From an uncultured Acetatifactor sp. (GTDB taxonomy: Bacteria > Bacillota > Clostridia > Lachnospirales > Lachnospiraceae), in contig CAJUGH010000022.1 of assembly GCA_910586215.1 (NCBI GenBank), positions 1 through 64,000 of the forward strand: 64,000 nt of DNA, in the 5' to 3' direction. The notes below the pieces were generated by a model. That model was not told the origin of the DNA and searched no databases. It saw nothing but the letters and a program-made list of their open reading frames with translations. Positions 6,341-14,878 of this stretch are shown here, one piece after another (position 1 is the first letter of the stretch; each line of letters opens with the position of its first letter). The translations under genes were made by a program, and so were the position numbers.

Positions 6341-7441
6341 ATGTTTCATCTGGAAGAATTCCGTACACATATTTTTCATGATGGCATCATCACCGGCTGC
6401 CAGAACCGGGATGGATACAGCATGGCCTGGGGAGAGTACCCGGAGGAGGAAACAGAGAGAAGCGGATACAGGTATTTCCACTTTCTGTTCAGAGAGGCCT
6501 GGCCGCTGTTGCCGGAAATGCAGGATGTAGGGATCCTGTCCATTGAGATTGTAGAAAATACAGGCAGGGAGAACGATGGTCAGGGCAGGGACGATGACCA
6601 GGGCAAGGGCGATGACAGCCAGGGAAAAGAGGACGATGGCCAGGACAAGGGCGATGACAGCCAGGGAAAAGAGGACGATGGCCAGGACAAGGACGGCCAG
6701 GGCAGGGACAGAGAGGCTTCCCCTGGAAGCATAGGGGGCAGAATCCACAGCCCCCAGGGACCACAGCAGGCAGTATGGAAAAGGGATAGCTACAGTGTTA
6801 AGATCTGTGGGCAGAATGAGTGTTTTATCCTGGCAGAATTTGCCTGTAAGGATATTTCCTTACAGAGTGGTGAATCGGATTTTGCCGGGTGGGAGGAGGG
6901 GAGAATTCTGCTGCAGGAAGGTCGTCCCCGGGACGAATCAGGCCGGCTGGAAAAAGAGATCCGGGTATACGATCTGTTGGATGACCTGGCCCTGGAGTAC
7001 CAGAGGGTTGACCACGCTCCAGTGATGACCATGGAAGCCTGCCAGGAGGCCGGCCGTGTCCTGGGAAGTGCAATCTGCAAGAATCTGTTTCTGTGCAACC
7101 GGCAGAAGACCCAGTTCTACCTGCTCATGATGCCTGGGGACAAGGTGTTCCACACCAGGGAACTGTCTGCCCAGATCGGCAGTGCCAGGCTGTCCTTCGG
7201 GGATCCGGAGTTCATGGAACAGTTCCTGGACATTGTGCCTGGATCCTTGAGTGTCATGGGGCTGATGAACGACAGGGAGAGCCGGGTAAGGCTGCTGGTG
7301 GATGAGGATGTGCTGCAGGAAGCATTCCTGGGCTGCCATCCCTGCGTCAATACTTCCAGCATAAGGCTCCGTACAGGGGATGTGTTCGGGAAATTCCTGG
7401 AGGCAGTTGGCCATGATATGACAGTGGTACACCTGGCGTAA
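6341..7441 (+). CDS. ProX/YbaK-type aminoacyl-tRNA deacylase fused to a repeat-linked N-terminal region
   Basis: A 366-aa protein. From about residue 206 to the end it matches the prolyl-tRNA-associated editing (ProX/YbaK) domain: YDLLDDLALEYQRV, VLGSAICKNLFLCN, FYLLMMPGDK, GSARLSFG, GCHPCVNTSS. That family hydrolyses mischarged tRNA. The first 200 residues are unusual: an unrecognised segment, then a very hydrophilic run of Asp, Gly, Gln and Lys made of 14-residue repeats, then a second unrecognised segment. GAGAGGAG (6326-6333) sets the start 7 bp before the ATG. The normal family member is only about 160 aa, so this is a fusion whose linker length can change by slippage. Confidence 0.8.
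   Translation: MFHLEEFRTHIFHDGIITGCQNRDGYSMAWGEYPEEETERSGYRYFHFLFREAWPLLPEMQDVGILSIEIVENTGRENDGQGRDDDQGKGDDSQGKEDDGQDKGDDSQGKEDDGQDKDGQGRDREASPGSIGGRIHSPQGPQQAVWKRDSYSVKICGQNECFILAEFACKDISLQSGESDFAGWEEGRILLQEGRPRDESGRLEKEIRVYDLLDDLALEYQRVDHAPVMTMEACQEAGRVLGSAICKNLFLCNRQKTQFYLLMMPGDKVFHTRELSAQIGSARLSFGDPEFMEQFLDIVPGSLSVMGLMNDRESRVRLLVDEDVLQEAFLGCHPCVNTSSIRLRTGDVFGKFLEAVGHDMTVVHLA
6590..6709 (+). repeat. 42-bp in-frame tandem repeat
   Basis: Units at 6590-6631 and 6632-6673 are nearly identical (42 bp, 14 codons: DDGQDKGDDSQGKE type), followed by a partial third copy. The repeat adds an acidic, disordered linker to the deacylase fusion. Copy number should vary in frame. Confidence 0.85.
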
Positions 7442-7466
7442 GAAAAAGGATACCTTAAAATACACA

Positions 7467-7498
7467 AAAACACGGGACTTTTTCAAGCCCCGTGTTTT
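7467..7498. terminator. bidirectional intrinsic terminator
   Basis: AAAACACGGG (7467-7476) and CCCGTGTTTT (7489-7498) form a 10-bp stem with A and T tracts on either side. It lies between the convergent deacylase and collagen-protein genes and can serve both. Confidence 0.85.
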
Positions 7499-7562
7499 GT
7501 TGCACAAGCCCTCAGTGGGAGGTTTGCCGTCGAAACGGCATGCGGCCCGCAAAGGGAATGGT

Positions 7563-8984
7563 TTAATTGATGCTCAGACCAGCGCTGGCATATCCGGCCA
7601 CGGTGTTAATCAGGGACAATCCACTGGCAGTTGCCGAGAATACCAGCATCAGCCGTGTCTGGGCCGTTACCGGGATATTAAGTCCCGTAAGTGCTCCGTT
7701 TAACAGGGTTCCGATAGACAGGACCCCGGAAAGTGCGGGTGTTAGGCTGATCAATGTCCCGGCAACCGGTGAAAAGACATTGTTCGGCGTTGTGGACTGG
7801 TATATCTGTGCATTTACCGTAACAGTGGAACCTATTAAGGAAAGGGCCGCTGTTGTACTGAAGAATGCACTGAAAGAGGTAATGATACCGGCACGCGGAA
7901 CCTGGAATGCGAAATTGGATAGCGTTCCACTGGCATTGGTGATATCGATTGTTGACCCTAACAGTGTGAGTCCCGGCGCACTGCTGCCAAAGCCCACAAA
8001 GGCAGGAAGACCGGCAAGCCCTCCGGCAATTGTCGTCAAAGAGATGGGAAGCCCTGACGCAAACGGGATGATGGCACCAGTGCCCGCTACGCCGGTGGCA
8101 CCTGTAGAGCCGGTAGCCCCGGTGGCGCCAGTAGGTCCAGTAGCGCCGGTAGGCCCGGTCACGCCGTCAGTCCCCGTGGCTCCAGTCGCGCCGGTAGCCC
8201 CCGTGGCGCCAGTAGGTCCAGTAGCGCCGGTAGGTCCGGTCACGCCGTCAGTCCCCGTGGCTCCAGTCGCGCCGGTAGCCCCCGTGGCGCCAGTAGGTCC
8301 GGTCACGCCGTCAGTCCCCGTGGCTCCAGTCGCGCCGGTAGGTCCAGTAGGCCCCGTGGCACCATCAGCGCCCGTGGCTCCCATAGGCCCTTCCTCCCCG
8401 GGACAGCCCTGGGGCCCCTGGATGCCAATGGGTCCCGTCTCACCCTGGATGCCCTGGGGTCCTGTCACACCCTGGGGACCCATGGAGCCAGTAGGTCCGG
8501 TAGGCCCGGTAGGACCTGGGATGCCCCTGGGGCCCTGGGGACCCACATCTCCCTGTGGCCCGGCAGGCCCCTGAGGCCCGGCGGGTCCGGCAGGTCCCTG
8601 GGGACCCATGTCGCCCTTAGGGCCTTCACAGCCGGGGTCCCCTTGTGGCCCGATATCACCACGGACACCCTGGATGCCCTGGGGACCCTGTGGTCCGGCA
8701 TAACCCCTTGGCCCGGTGGCACCGCAGGGTCCGGTATTTCCAGTAGGTCCTACCGGCCCGGTATTTCCTCTGGGACCCCTTGCGCCCGGTGTGCCGGGTA
8801 TTCCCTGTGGCCCCCGGGGTCCAGGCTCACCCCTGTCACCCTTGGGGCCCGGACAGCCGGGATCCCCCTTCATTCCCTGAGGTCCGGCAGGTCCCTGGAC
8901 ACCTTGAGGCCCGGCAGGTCCCCGCTCACAGCTGGGATGAGGACACTGGTTCTGACAATAGTTGCAATAGTTGTTCTGGTTCAT
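7563..8984 (-). CDS. collagen-like repeat protein with BclB-type C-terminal domain
   Basis: A 473-aa surface protein. A Cys/Asn-rich N-terminus of about 20 residues (YCNYCQNQCPHPSC) is followed by about 275 residues of uninterrupted Gly-X-Y triplets, first Pro-rich (GPAGPQG), then Thr-rich (GATGPTG). A hydrophobic C-terminal domain begins with IPFASGLPISLTTIAGG, as in exosporium BclB-like proteins, and should trimerise. There is no signal peptide, as for spore exosporium filaments assembled from the mother cell. AAAGGATAGG upstream fixes the start at 8984. The gene follows a glycosyltransferase by 88 bp on the same strand, so the Thr residues are probable glycosylation sites. A spore-surface role is inferred from the family. 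Confidence 0.9.
   Translation of the reverse strand: MNQNNYCNYCQNQCPHPSCERGPAGPQGVQGPAGPQGMKGDPGCPGPKGDRGEPGPRGPQGIPGTPGARGPRGNTGPVGPTGNTGPCGATGPRGYAGPQGPQGIQGVRGDIGPQGDPGCEGPKGDMGPQGPAGPAGPQGPAGPQGDVGPQGPRGIPGPTGPTGPTGSMGPQGVTGPQGIQGETGPIGIQGPQGCPGEEGPMGATGADGATGPTGPTGATGATGTDGVTGPTGATGATGATGATGTDGVTGPTGATGPTGATGATGATGATGTDGVTGPTGATGPTGATGATGSTGATGVAGTGAIIPFASGLPISLTTIAGGLAGLPAFVGFGSSAPGLTLLGSTIDITNASGTLSNFAFQVPRAGIITSFSAFFSTTAALSLIGSTVTVNAQIYQSTTPNNVFSPVAGTLISLTPALSGVLSIGTLLNGALTGLNIPVTAQTRLMLVFSATASGLSLINTVAGYASAGLSIN
8113..8337 (-). repeat. 81-bp tandem repeat in the collagen region
   Basis: Units at 8113-8193 and 8194-8274 (81 bp, nine Gly-X-Y triplets) are almost identical; a third at 8275-8337 has lost 18 bp. 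All length steps keep the frame, so the filament can lengthen or shorten by slippage. Confidence 0.9.
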
Positions 8985-9072
8985 ACACAACCTATCCTTT
9001 ATGGTATTTTTGTAAAAGGCCCTATGGAAGCTGTCCTTTATACAAATAACATATGCAGATTTAAAATAATTG

Positions 9073-10158
9073 CTACTTTTTGTCGAAAGAGGGTAGGCTG
9101 TCAAAATACCGTTTGTTGTAGAGATAAGCCTGGGAATAAGGCTTACAGGCTCCGGCTTTTTCATTGTACTCCTGGGCTTTGCACGGATCCCCCAATTTGT
9201 CGTAACAGACACACAATTGCAGGAAAGGCACATAATCATGGCAGTCTGGCAGGACAAATCCGGCAGAGTATCCTTTTTGGGGGGCATGCAGTGCTGCTTC
9301 ATACCAATAGACGGCATTGTGGTAGTGCCCATGTTCCAGGAAATATTTGCCGATGTCACAGCACAATTCTGCCCTGGGCAGGTCAAACCCCATACTGCGC
9401 AGGAGGGTATCCAGCCCGGCCTGCTCCTGGCCCAGATGGAAATAACAGTCTGCACAGATAGAACAGGCCTCTATCTTATTCTCAACCCACCCATCTGCCG
9501 ACAGCAGGAATTTTTCGAATACGGCAGCAGCCTCCCCATACTGCCCGTGATAGTACAACTCCCGCCCATAGTAATATTGCTGCCGTGCATCCAGAGAGGT
9601 TCCTTCCGACAACATCTTCTGGTAGATTCTAAGATTCCTGTCAGGATCCCCGGCCGTCTGTTTTTTATGACTGATTGCTATATCGGAGTACAGGATCCGC
9701 CCCTTTGGGGGGATGACCTCATGGACGGCTCCAACCCAGCGGTACTGCGCCTGGTTCCGGATCCACCTTTCCCTAAAATAGGAAAAGGAAGGTTTGCCAG
9801 CCTCATCAAATGAGGTATTGTACTTCATCATGACAATGTCAGTGTCTGGTGGCAGGGACTGTTTTAACTGTAGGAAACTGTCCCGCTGTGCTTCTTCCAG
9901 GATGTCATCTGCATCCATCCACATGCAGTAGTCCATGGATGCCTTCGAAAAGGATTCATTTCTGGCAGCAGAGAAGTCATCCTTCCATGGGTACGAATAG
10001 ACCTTCGATGTGTAGCGGGAGGCGATCTCCACCGTATGGTCTGTGGATCCTGTATCCACGATGATAATTTCATCTACCAGCCCGGCCACACTGTCCAGGC
10101 AGCGTGGGAGATGTACCTCCTCATTTTTGACAATCATACAGAGACTAATGGTGGACAT
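9073..10158 (-). CDS. family 2 glycosyltransferase with TPR tail
   Basis: A 361-aa protein. The GT-A domain (about residues 1-200) shows MIVKNEEVHLPRCLDSV, DEIIIVDTGSTDHT, and MWMDADD as the metal-binding DxD. The C-terminal 160 residues are TPR-like helices (EGTSLDARQQYYYGRELYYHG start). Such TPR-GT2 enzymes are often found next to the protein they glycosylate. Here it is directly upstream of the collagen-like protein gene on the same strand, so O-glycosylation of its Thr residues is a reasonable inference. AAAGGGG lies before the ATG. Confidence 0.88.
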   Translation of the reverse strand: MSTISLCMIVKNEEVHLPRCLDSVAGLVDEIIIVDTGSTDHTVEIASRYTSKVYSYPWKDDFSAARNESFSKASMDYCMWMDADDILEEAQRDSFLQLKQSLPPDTDIVMMKYNTSFDEAGKPSFSYFRERWIRNQAQYRWVGAVHEVIPPKGRILYSDIAISHKKQTAGDPDRNLRIYQKMLSEGTSLDARQQYYYGRELYYHGQYGEAAAVFEKFLLSADGWVENKIEACSICADCYFHLGQEQAGLDTLLRSMGFDLPRAELCCDIGKYFLEHGHYHNAVYWYEAALHAPQKGYSAGFVLPDCHDYVPFLQLCVCYDKLGDPCKAQEYNEKAGACKPYSQAYLYNKRYFDSLPSFDKK

Positions 10159-10617
10159 GATATTCCCCTTTCATTTCTGCCCGGTTATCTGCATGACAGA
10201 TTTCTTTGCCTGTCCAGATGCAATCTCTTTTGGAAAGCATCGGACACCCTGCCTATGTCTGATAACGGGCTGATCCTGTTTATCATAATAAATGATATGC
10301 AAGAGGAACGGATTGTTACTTTTTTTAGCCCGTCGTTCCCTTAGGGTAAGGCCGTTTCATAAGCAAAGAAAGATGCGCAGCGGGAGGCATCGGTAACACG
10401 TTGCTGCGGGGATTATTAGGATATATATTCGGAAGCAGGTTGTGGCATCTGCATGTCTTGTGATACAATGGGTGACGGTAGGCAGACGAACCGTATTCTT
10501 CTGGATTGTTTGTGTGGGCTTTGCCGACATGACGGGAAGCTTGAGATCCGTGCACTTTAGTGCGCTTTGCTTTGCAGCGTGGTATTGATTGTAGCGTGTA
10601 TGTAGGAGACTTTGTGT
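10159..10617. other. intergenic region with a possible rightward promoter
   Basis: This 459-bp divergent gap contains no gene I can support. A possible promoter is TTGTGG (10440-10445) with TACAAT (10464-10469), 18-bp spacing, pointing to the acetyltransferase at 10618. I see no clear promoter for the leftward glycosyltransferase; sporulation promoters would be harder to spot. Confidence 0.4.
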
Positions 10618-11151
10618 ATGAGACAGGGTATTCAGATCAGAAAGGCTGTGAAGGCAGACCTCGACCGCATCGAGAAGCTGTATGGAGAGATATGCGATTA
10701 CCTGGAATCGCACAGGAATTATCCCGGTTGGAGGAAAGGCATTTATCCGGTTCGCCAGGATGCGGAAGAAGCGCTGGCGGCAGATACCCTGCATATTGCA
10801 TGTCTTGGGAAAACAATTGCAGGCTCTGTCATTTTAAACCATGAGCCCGAAAAAGGATATGGAAATGCCCGGTGGCTGACTGCGGATACATATACGCATA
10901 TCTGTGTAATCCATACCCTTGCCGTCCACCCTGATTTCCTAAAGTGCGGCATAGGAACAGGGCTGCTGGCTTATGCGGAGCAGGCAGCCCGTGAAGAACC
11001 GTGTATCAGCATCCGGCTTGATGTGGTGAAAGGCAACCTGCCCGCGGAACGGCTTTATCAGAAATGTGGCTACCAGATGATCGGGACCGTAAGCCTGGGA
11101 TACGAAGCGTACGGACTTCCCTGGTATAACCTGTACGAGAAGGTGCTGTGA
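10618..11151 (+). CDS. GNAT-family N-acetyltransferase
   Basis: A 177-aa acetyltransferase starting MRQGIQIRKAVKADLDRI. The CoA-binding core is visible as VIHTLAVHPDFLKCGIGTGLLAYAE (beta-4 and the P-loop Q/R-x-x-G-x-G/A variant), followed by IRLDVVKGNLPAERLYQKCGYQ. AGGAG (10604-10608) lies 9 bp before the ATG. The acceptor is unknown. The gene stands alone between two gene-poor gaps. Confidence 0.85.
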   Translation: MRQGIQIRKAVKADLDRIEKLYGEICDYLESHRNYPGWRKGIYPVRQDAEEALAADTLHIACLGKTIAGSVILNHEPEKGYGNARWLTADTYTHICVIHTLAVHPDFLKCGIGTGLLAYAEQAAREEPCISIRLDVVKGNLPAERLYQKCGYQMIGTVSLGYEAYGLPWYNLYEKVL

Positions 11152-11173
11152 AACACAGGTCTTTGCCTTGCCC

Positions 11174-11374
11174 TTATGCCAGGGATTCGGCTGATGCAAA
11201 TGTCTCAAAATATTCTTCTGCTTCGCTTTCTGTAAGCTGGAAACGCCTCTGCAATTTTTCCAGGATGCGCTCCCTGGGAATCCCTTCCTCCAGACAGTAA
11301 CAGCGACCATGGCCGCCAGAAATAGAAGGGACATAGAATAAGACAACCTGGCCGATGCTGGCTGCGCTCCATCG
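11174..11374 (-). pseudogene. possible truncated gene, C-terminal fragment
   Basis: A leftward frame of 66 codons (…CYCLEEGIPRERILEKL… to …ETFASAESLA, stop 11174-11176) has protein-like composition and a helical pattern but no start codon; an in-frame stop lies at 11375-11377. I do not recognise it. It is probably the tail of a deleted gene. Apart from this and a promoter, the 510-bp gap 11152-11662 shows nothing. Confidence 0.4.
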
Positions 11375-11421
11375 CTATATATAGTAAGCGATAAACCGTT
11401 CAAAGAGATATAAAATTCCTG

Positions 11422-11450
11422 TTGACAAACGGGGAGCCGGGTGGTATCCT
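11422..11450 (+). promoter_or_regulatory. promoter of the Rpn-like gene
   Basis: TTGACA (11422-11427) and TATCCT (11445-11450) are separated by 17 bp. A leader of about 200 nt follows to the start codon at 11663. Confidence 0.55.
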
Positions 11451-11662
11451 TGGCTTAAGCAGCCGAAAGGCTTATGAACCACATCAAATATTTCTTTCAT
11501 CAGAATTTCAGGCTTTTTCGCCAGAATTCAAGTAATGCAGCAAGACAGTAGACAACAGGGCCGGGCGGAAAAGCAGTTACAAAAAGCATCCTCCTGGCCG
11601 GACGGCACATGGCACCATGTGTAGCGCAGGTATCTTCCCGGATGCCCGCAGGAAGGAGGAAA

Positions 11663-12715
11663 ATGGGAGAGATTGACAGGAAAATGAAGGAATACTTTTC
11701 CGACAGGAGGAGGTATGCAGACCTGTGGAACGGCAGTGTGTTTGAGGGAAGGCAGCTGGTCCGGGGTGAAGAACTGGAGGGGGATGCCACGGTAGCCACC
11801 TACAGCGGGCAGGGGGAAAGCGCAGAGAGTATCCCCGATGTGGTCATGAAGCAGGTGCTGGGGAAACATACCCTGGCTGTGTGGGTCCTGCAGGAGCAGA
11901 CCATCATAGACTACAGCATGCCGGTTAGGGTCATGCTGGATGAGGCCATGCGCTACCACGGCCAGGTCAAGGATATCCGAAGGAAGAACAGGGGGCTGGA
12001 AGTCCTGGATTCCGGCGAATATCTGTACCATTTCCGGGCAGAAGACAGACTCGTACCAGTAGCCACCCTGGTGGTATACTGGGGCAGGAAACCCTGGGAC
12101 GGTCCCAGGACACTCCATGGAATGATGGATTTTAGCATGGCTTCCAGGGGACAGGGCAGCAGGTACGGGGAACTGGAGGAGGGGCTGCGGGAACTGGTGC
12201 CGGATTACCCTGTACATATCCTTGACTTGTCAGCGGTGGAGGATTACAGCAGCTTCCAGACGGAACTGCGCCTGCTCTTCGAACTGTATGCCTGCCGGGA
12301 CAGCAGGGAGAAACTGCAGAACTACCTGGATAGCCATAAGGAATGTTCCCGTGTGGACCGGGAAACTTCCCATATGCTGGGCATGATGATGAACATTAGG
12401 GAATTAGAGAGGATACAGGATAATAAAGAAGCAGAGGAGGGAGTGGATATGTGCCAGGCGCTTAAGGAATTGATTGAAGAGGGCAAGCTTGAAGGAATGG
12501 AGGCAGGAAGGCTCGAGGGAATGGAGGCGGGAAGGCTCGAGGGAATGGAAGCAGGAAGGCTCGAGGGAATGGAAGCAGGAAGGCTCGAAGGCGAAGAGCA
12601 GATGGCCCGCCTCACCCAGACCCTGCTTGCACAGGACAAAATGGACGAACTGAAGAAGGCCTTAGCGGATACAGGATACAGGCGTGCCCTTTTTGCCGAA
12701 TACGGGATGGTATAA
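11663..12715 (+). CDS. Rpn-family (PD-(D/E)XK-type) nuclease/transposase-like protein
   Basis: A 350-aa protein beginning MGEIDRKMKEYFSDRRRYADL, typical of the abundant Lachnospiraceae relatives of YhgA/Rpn recombination-promoting proteins. The core has VWVLQEQTIIDYSMPVRVMLDE (the E-x-Q-like active-site strand) and LVPVATLVVYWG. The C-terminal third is a charged helix with four copies of LEGMEAGR and a final LEGEEQ, then a short globular end. AAGGAGG lies very close to the ATG (3 bp), so a start at 11639 cannot be excluded. Activity is unknown, and I see no terminal inverted repeats around it. Confidence 0.75.
   Translation: MGEIDRKMKEYFSDRRRYADLWNGSVFEGRQLVRGEELEGDATVATYSGQGESAESIPDVVMKQVLGKHTLAVWVLQEQTIIDYSMPVRVMLDEAMRYHGQVKDIRRKNRGLEVLDSGEYLYHFRAEDRLVPVATLVVYWGRKPWDGPRTLHGMMDFSMASRGQGSRYGELEEGLRELVPDYPVHILDLSAVEDYSSFQTELRLLFELYACRDSREKLQNYLDSHKECSRVDRETSHMLGMMMNIRELERIQDNKEAEEGVDMCQALKELIEEGKLEGMEAGRLEGMEAGRLEGMEAGRLEGMEAGRLEGEEQMARLTQTLLAQDKMDELKKALADTGYRRALFAEYGMV
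12488..12583 (+). repeat. 24-bp tandem repeat, four copies
   Basis: Four 24-bp units (12488, 12512, 12536, 12560) encode LEGMEAGR in the C-terminal helix of the Rpn-like protein. In related proteins the same kind of repeat varies in number between copies. Confidence 0.9.
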
Positions 12716-12762
12716 ACTGCTTTAGGTTAGACGGTCAAGGGGATTGATCCATGGGAAGCTGC

Positions 12763-13530
12763 TCATGGATCCATGCCCATGTATTCTCCGGGAACTCCTA
12801 TGCAATCCTTTATAAATCCGATGGACCATTCCCTGGCCGTCGCACTGTCGGCCCCTTCATATCCATGGCCTGCGCCGGGCATCACAAGGAGGCGGGCATC
12901 CTGGTAGGCCTCCTGGGCTTTCCGGGAATAGGCAATGGGCACAACGGGATCCTCCGTGCCATGGATCAGCAGCACGGGTCTCTGATAGGCAGGAATCTCC
13001 CCATACACATCAAGGGCCATGGCTTCCAGGTCAAAAGTCCCTCCCAGACGAAGGCCGAAGACTTCCTGTTCCCCAGCCGCATGGCGCCTTCTGGCATCTT
13101 CCGGGATTCCAAATGCCGGATACCACAGTACCATGGCCTGTATATCCGTGGGACATTGTGCCGCTACCATGGCAGATACCAGACCGCCCATGCTTTCCCC
13201 CAGCAGGCAGATCCGGTCCGGGTCCACACAGGCAAGTTTCCTGGCGCAGGCCAGGACGGTGAGCAGGTCCTGGCATTCGGACCGGATGGTCATCTCTTCC
13301 ATGGTTCCGCCGCTCAGGCTTTCCAGGCCGCCGCCGCAGAAATCGAAGAAGAGGCAGCAGATGCCTGCCTGTGCAAAGCCTTCCCCGTGGTGCATCAGTT
13401 CCCGGAAGTTACTGCCGAACCCATGGCTGAAGATCACCAGGGGAAGGCGGTCTGTCAAGTAGTCCGGCAGGTAGAGCCGTCCCTGGATCCGTCTGCCATC
13501 TTCTCTTAGAAAAGTCATATCCTGTGTCAT
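12763..13530 (-). CDS. alpha/beta hydrolase (S33 / esterase type)
   Basis: A 255-aa hydrolase. The oxyanion-hole strand is VIFSHGFGSN. The catalytic triad is Ser in GESMGG (about residue 115), Asp in HGTEDP (about 212) and His in GAGHGYEG (about 238). No signal peptide, so cytoplasmic. AGGAGGAAAC lies upstream of the ATG. The family includes dienelactone hydrolases and small esterases; the substrate cannot be told. It is preceded on the same strand by a GNAT gene and a hairpin. Confidence 0.9.
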   Translation of the reverse strand: MTQDMTFLREDGRRIQGRLYLPDYLTDRLPLVIFSHGFGSNFRELMHHGEGFAQAGICCLFFDFCGGGLESLSGGTMEEMTIRSECQDLLTVLACARKLACVDPDRICLLGESMGGLVSAMVAAQCPTDIQAMVLWYPAFGIPEDARRRHAAGEQEVFGLRLGGTFDLEAMALDVYGEIPAYQRPVLLIHGTEDPVVPIAYSRKAQEAYQDARLLVMPGAGHGYEGADSATAREWSIGFIKDCIGVPGEYMGMDP

Positions 13531-13663
13531 GTTGTTTTGTTTCCTCCTGCTACTACAATATATTTATGGTTAATACCCCTATTTAGTTGTGAGATACCGT
13601 GACAAATACACGACTTCCTTGTTTAGGTTTTTACATACTTCCTGTCATGCCGTTTCGGTGTCA

Positions 13664-13682
13664 GTGCCATCTTTGATGGCAC
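13664..13682. repeat. hairpin between the GNAT and hydrolase genes
   Basis: GTGCCATC (13664-13671) and GATGGCAC (13675-13682) form an 8-bp perfect stem with a 3-nt loop. No T run follows on either strand, so it is a weak terminator or processing site at best. Confidence 0.4.
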
Positions 13683-13703
13683 AAACAATGGATGAAGAGT
13701 CTC

Positions 13704-14255
13704 TCACAATTCCAGCCGCATATAGACCACTTCCTGGAATCCAGTCATACGGGACCGGAAGCCTTTGGGATTCCTGCCATACTCCACAAATCCTGCTTTT
13801 TCATATAGGGAGAGTGCCCTTACATTTTCGCTGACCACATTCAGTTCGAGCTGGATATATCCCGCAGTCCTTGCACATTCTATACATGCTGCCAGCAGGG
13901 CCTGGCCGATTCCCAGTCCCCAGTATTCCCTGGAGATACTGATGCCAAATCCTGCACGGTGCCGTATCTTGTATTTTGTCCCCAGTGCCTCGATGCCGGC
14001 AGTTCCCACAATCGTATGGTCAACTACGGCAACAAGTTCCACTTCATTTTCGCTTTCAGATTTTTCCTTTAGGAACTGGCCTTCCTGCACCCCGTCAGAA
14101 TGGTTTTCATCCGGATAGGTGAGCATATAATCTGTCTGCCCATGGGTCAGGTTAAAGTTGTCGAATATGGCCTGCCCGTCGCTTTCTGTGCCGTTTCTGA
14201 TCCGGCATTCCAGCCCGTTTTTCAATGTAATTCTTTTACTGTATTTCGTAGCCAT
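13704..14255 (-). CDS. GNAT-family N-acetyltransferase
   Basis: A 183-aa acetyltransferase (MATKYSKRITLKNGLECRIR start). The core shows GISISREYWGLGIGQALLAACIE, the acetyl-CoA P-loop, then IQLELNVVSENVRALSLYEKAGF. The substrate is unknown. The start at 14255 fits the domain, but AGAGG is only 2 bp away. An in-frame upstream extension to 14420 exists but looks non-coding. The 290-bp gap to the next gene shows nothing else. Confidence 0.82.
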   Translation of the reverse strand: MATKYSKRITLKNGLECRIRNGTESDGQAIFDNFNLTHGQTDYMLTYPDENHSDGVQEGQFLKEKSESENEVELVAVVDHTIVGTAGIEALGTKYKIRHRAGFGISISREYWGLGIGQALLAACIECARTAGYIQLELNVVSENVRALSLYEKAGFVEYGRNPKGFRSRMTGFQEVVYMRLEL

Positions 14256-14547
14256 CACCTCTGTTTCCGGCTTCCAATGGATATCCTGTTGCCGTTTTGT
14301 ATTCTGTCTGAAGGGGCCTTCCTGCATGAAATCAAGGCCGGTCCGTTTGACTATACAACAGTATAGTGTAGTTTCGTGGCTTTTGCAATTGGCAGATAGC
14401 AGGTTGTAAAAGCATTTCATTGACCTTCTGGCAGAAAAAATGTATGATAGGAATCAATTCATCAGCCAACCAGCTACTTCATGATGCCATACACATGAGA
14501 AGCAAACACATAAGAAGCAACGTCCGGTTTCACACAATAGGAGCAAA

Positions 14548-14872
14548 ATGGCGAACCAGAATAAAACAGCCTTTACCAATGGAATAAGGGACGGAAGCCC
14601 CATTGCCCTTGGATATTTCGCAGTGGCGTTTTCTCTGGGAATCGTGGCCCGGAAGGCGGGACTGACCCCGTTCCAGGGATTCCTGTCCAGCATCCTGAAC
14701 CACGCATGTCTCCAGGATATCCCTGCTGGATGGTTTGTCCGACAGCATGAAGATCAGCCTGCTGACGGTGCTGATTGCCGGGGCGGCAGCCGCCCTGTTC
14801 CCGGTGAAGGAGGACGGGCCGGAAAGGGAGAGAGGAATGCCGAAAAGGGCGAATGGAATGCAGGGGAGGTAA
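14548..14872 (+). pseudogene. azlC: azlC, internally deleted and frameshifted
   Basis: The first 50 codons match the N-terminus of AzlC, the large subunit of a branched-chain amino acid exporter (FTNGIRDGSPIALGYFAVAFSLGIVARKAGL…SSILNHA). The text then jumps, in a different frame, to an AzlC-like C-terminal helix (SDSMKISLLTVLIAGAAAALFPV, ATG 14747, stop 14870-14872). About 130 codons are missing compared with the usual 230-aa protein. The partner azlD directly downstream is intact. Confidence 0.8.
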
Positions 14873-14878
14873 CAGGCC

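Noticed and set aside
8113..8337. CRISPR-like periodic repeats
   Set aside because: The periodicity is 9 bp and 81 bp with no unique spacers, all in frame with Gly-X-Y coding.
7567..8574. Long rightward open frame of Val/Ala/Pro repeats
   Set aside because: It is the antisense shadow of the Gly-X-Y triplets in the collagen gene.
11663..12715. Insertion sequence around the Rpn-like gene
   Set aside because: No terminal inverted repeats or target duplication seen; such proteins are usually stable chromosomal genes.
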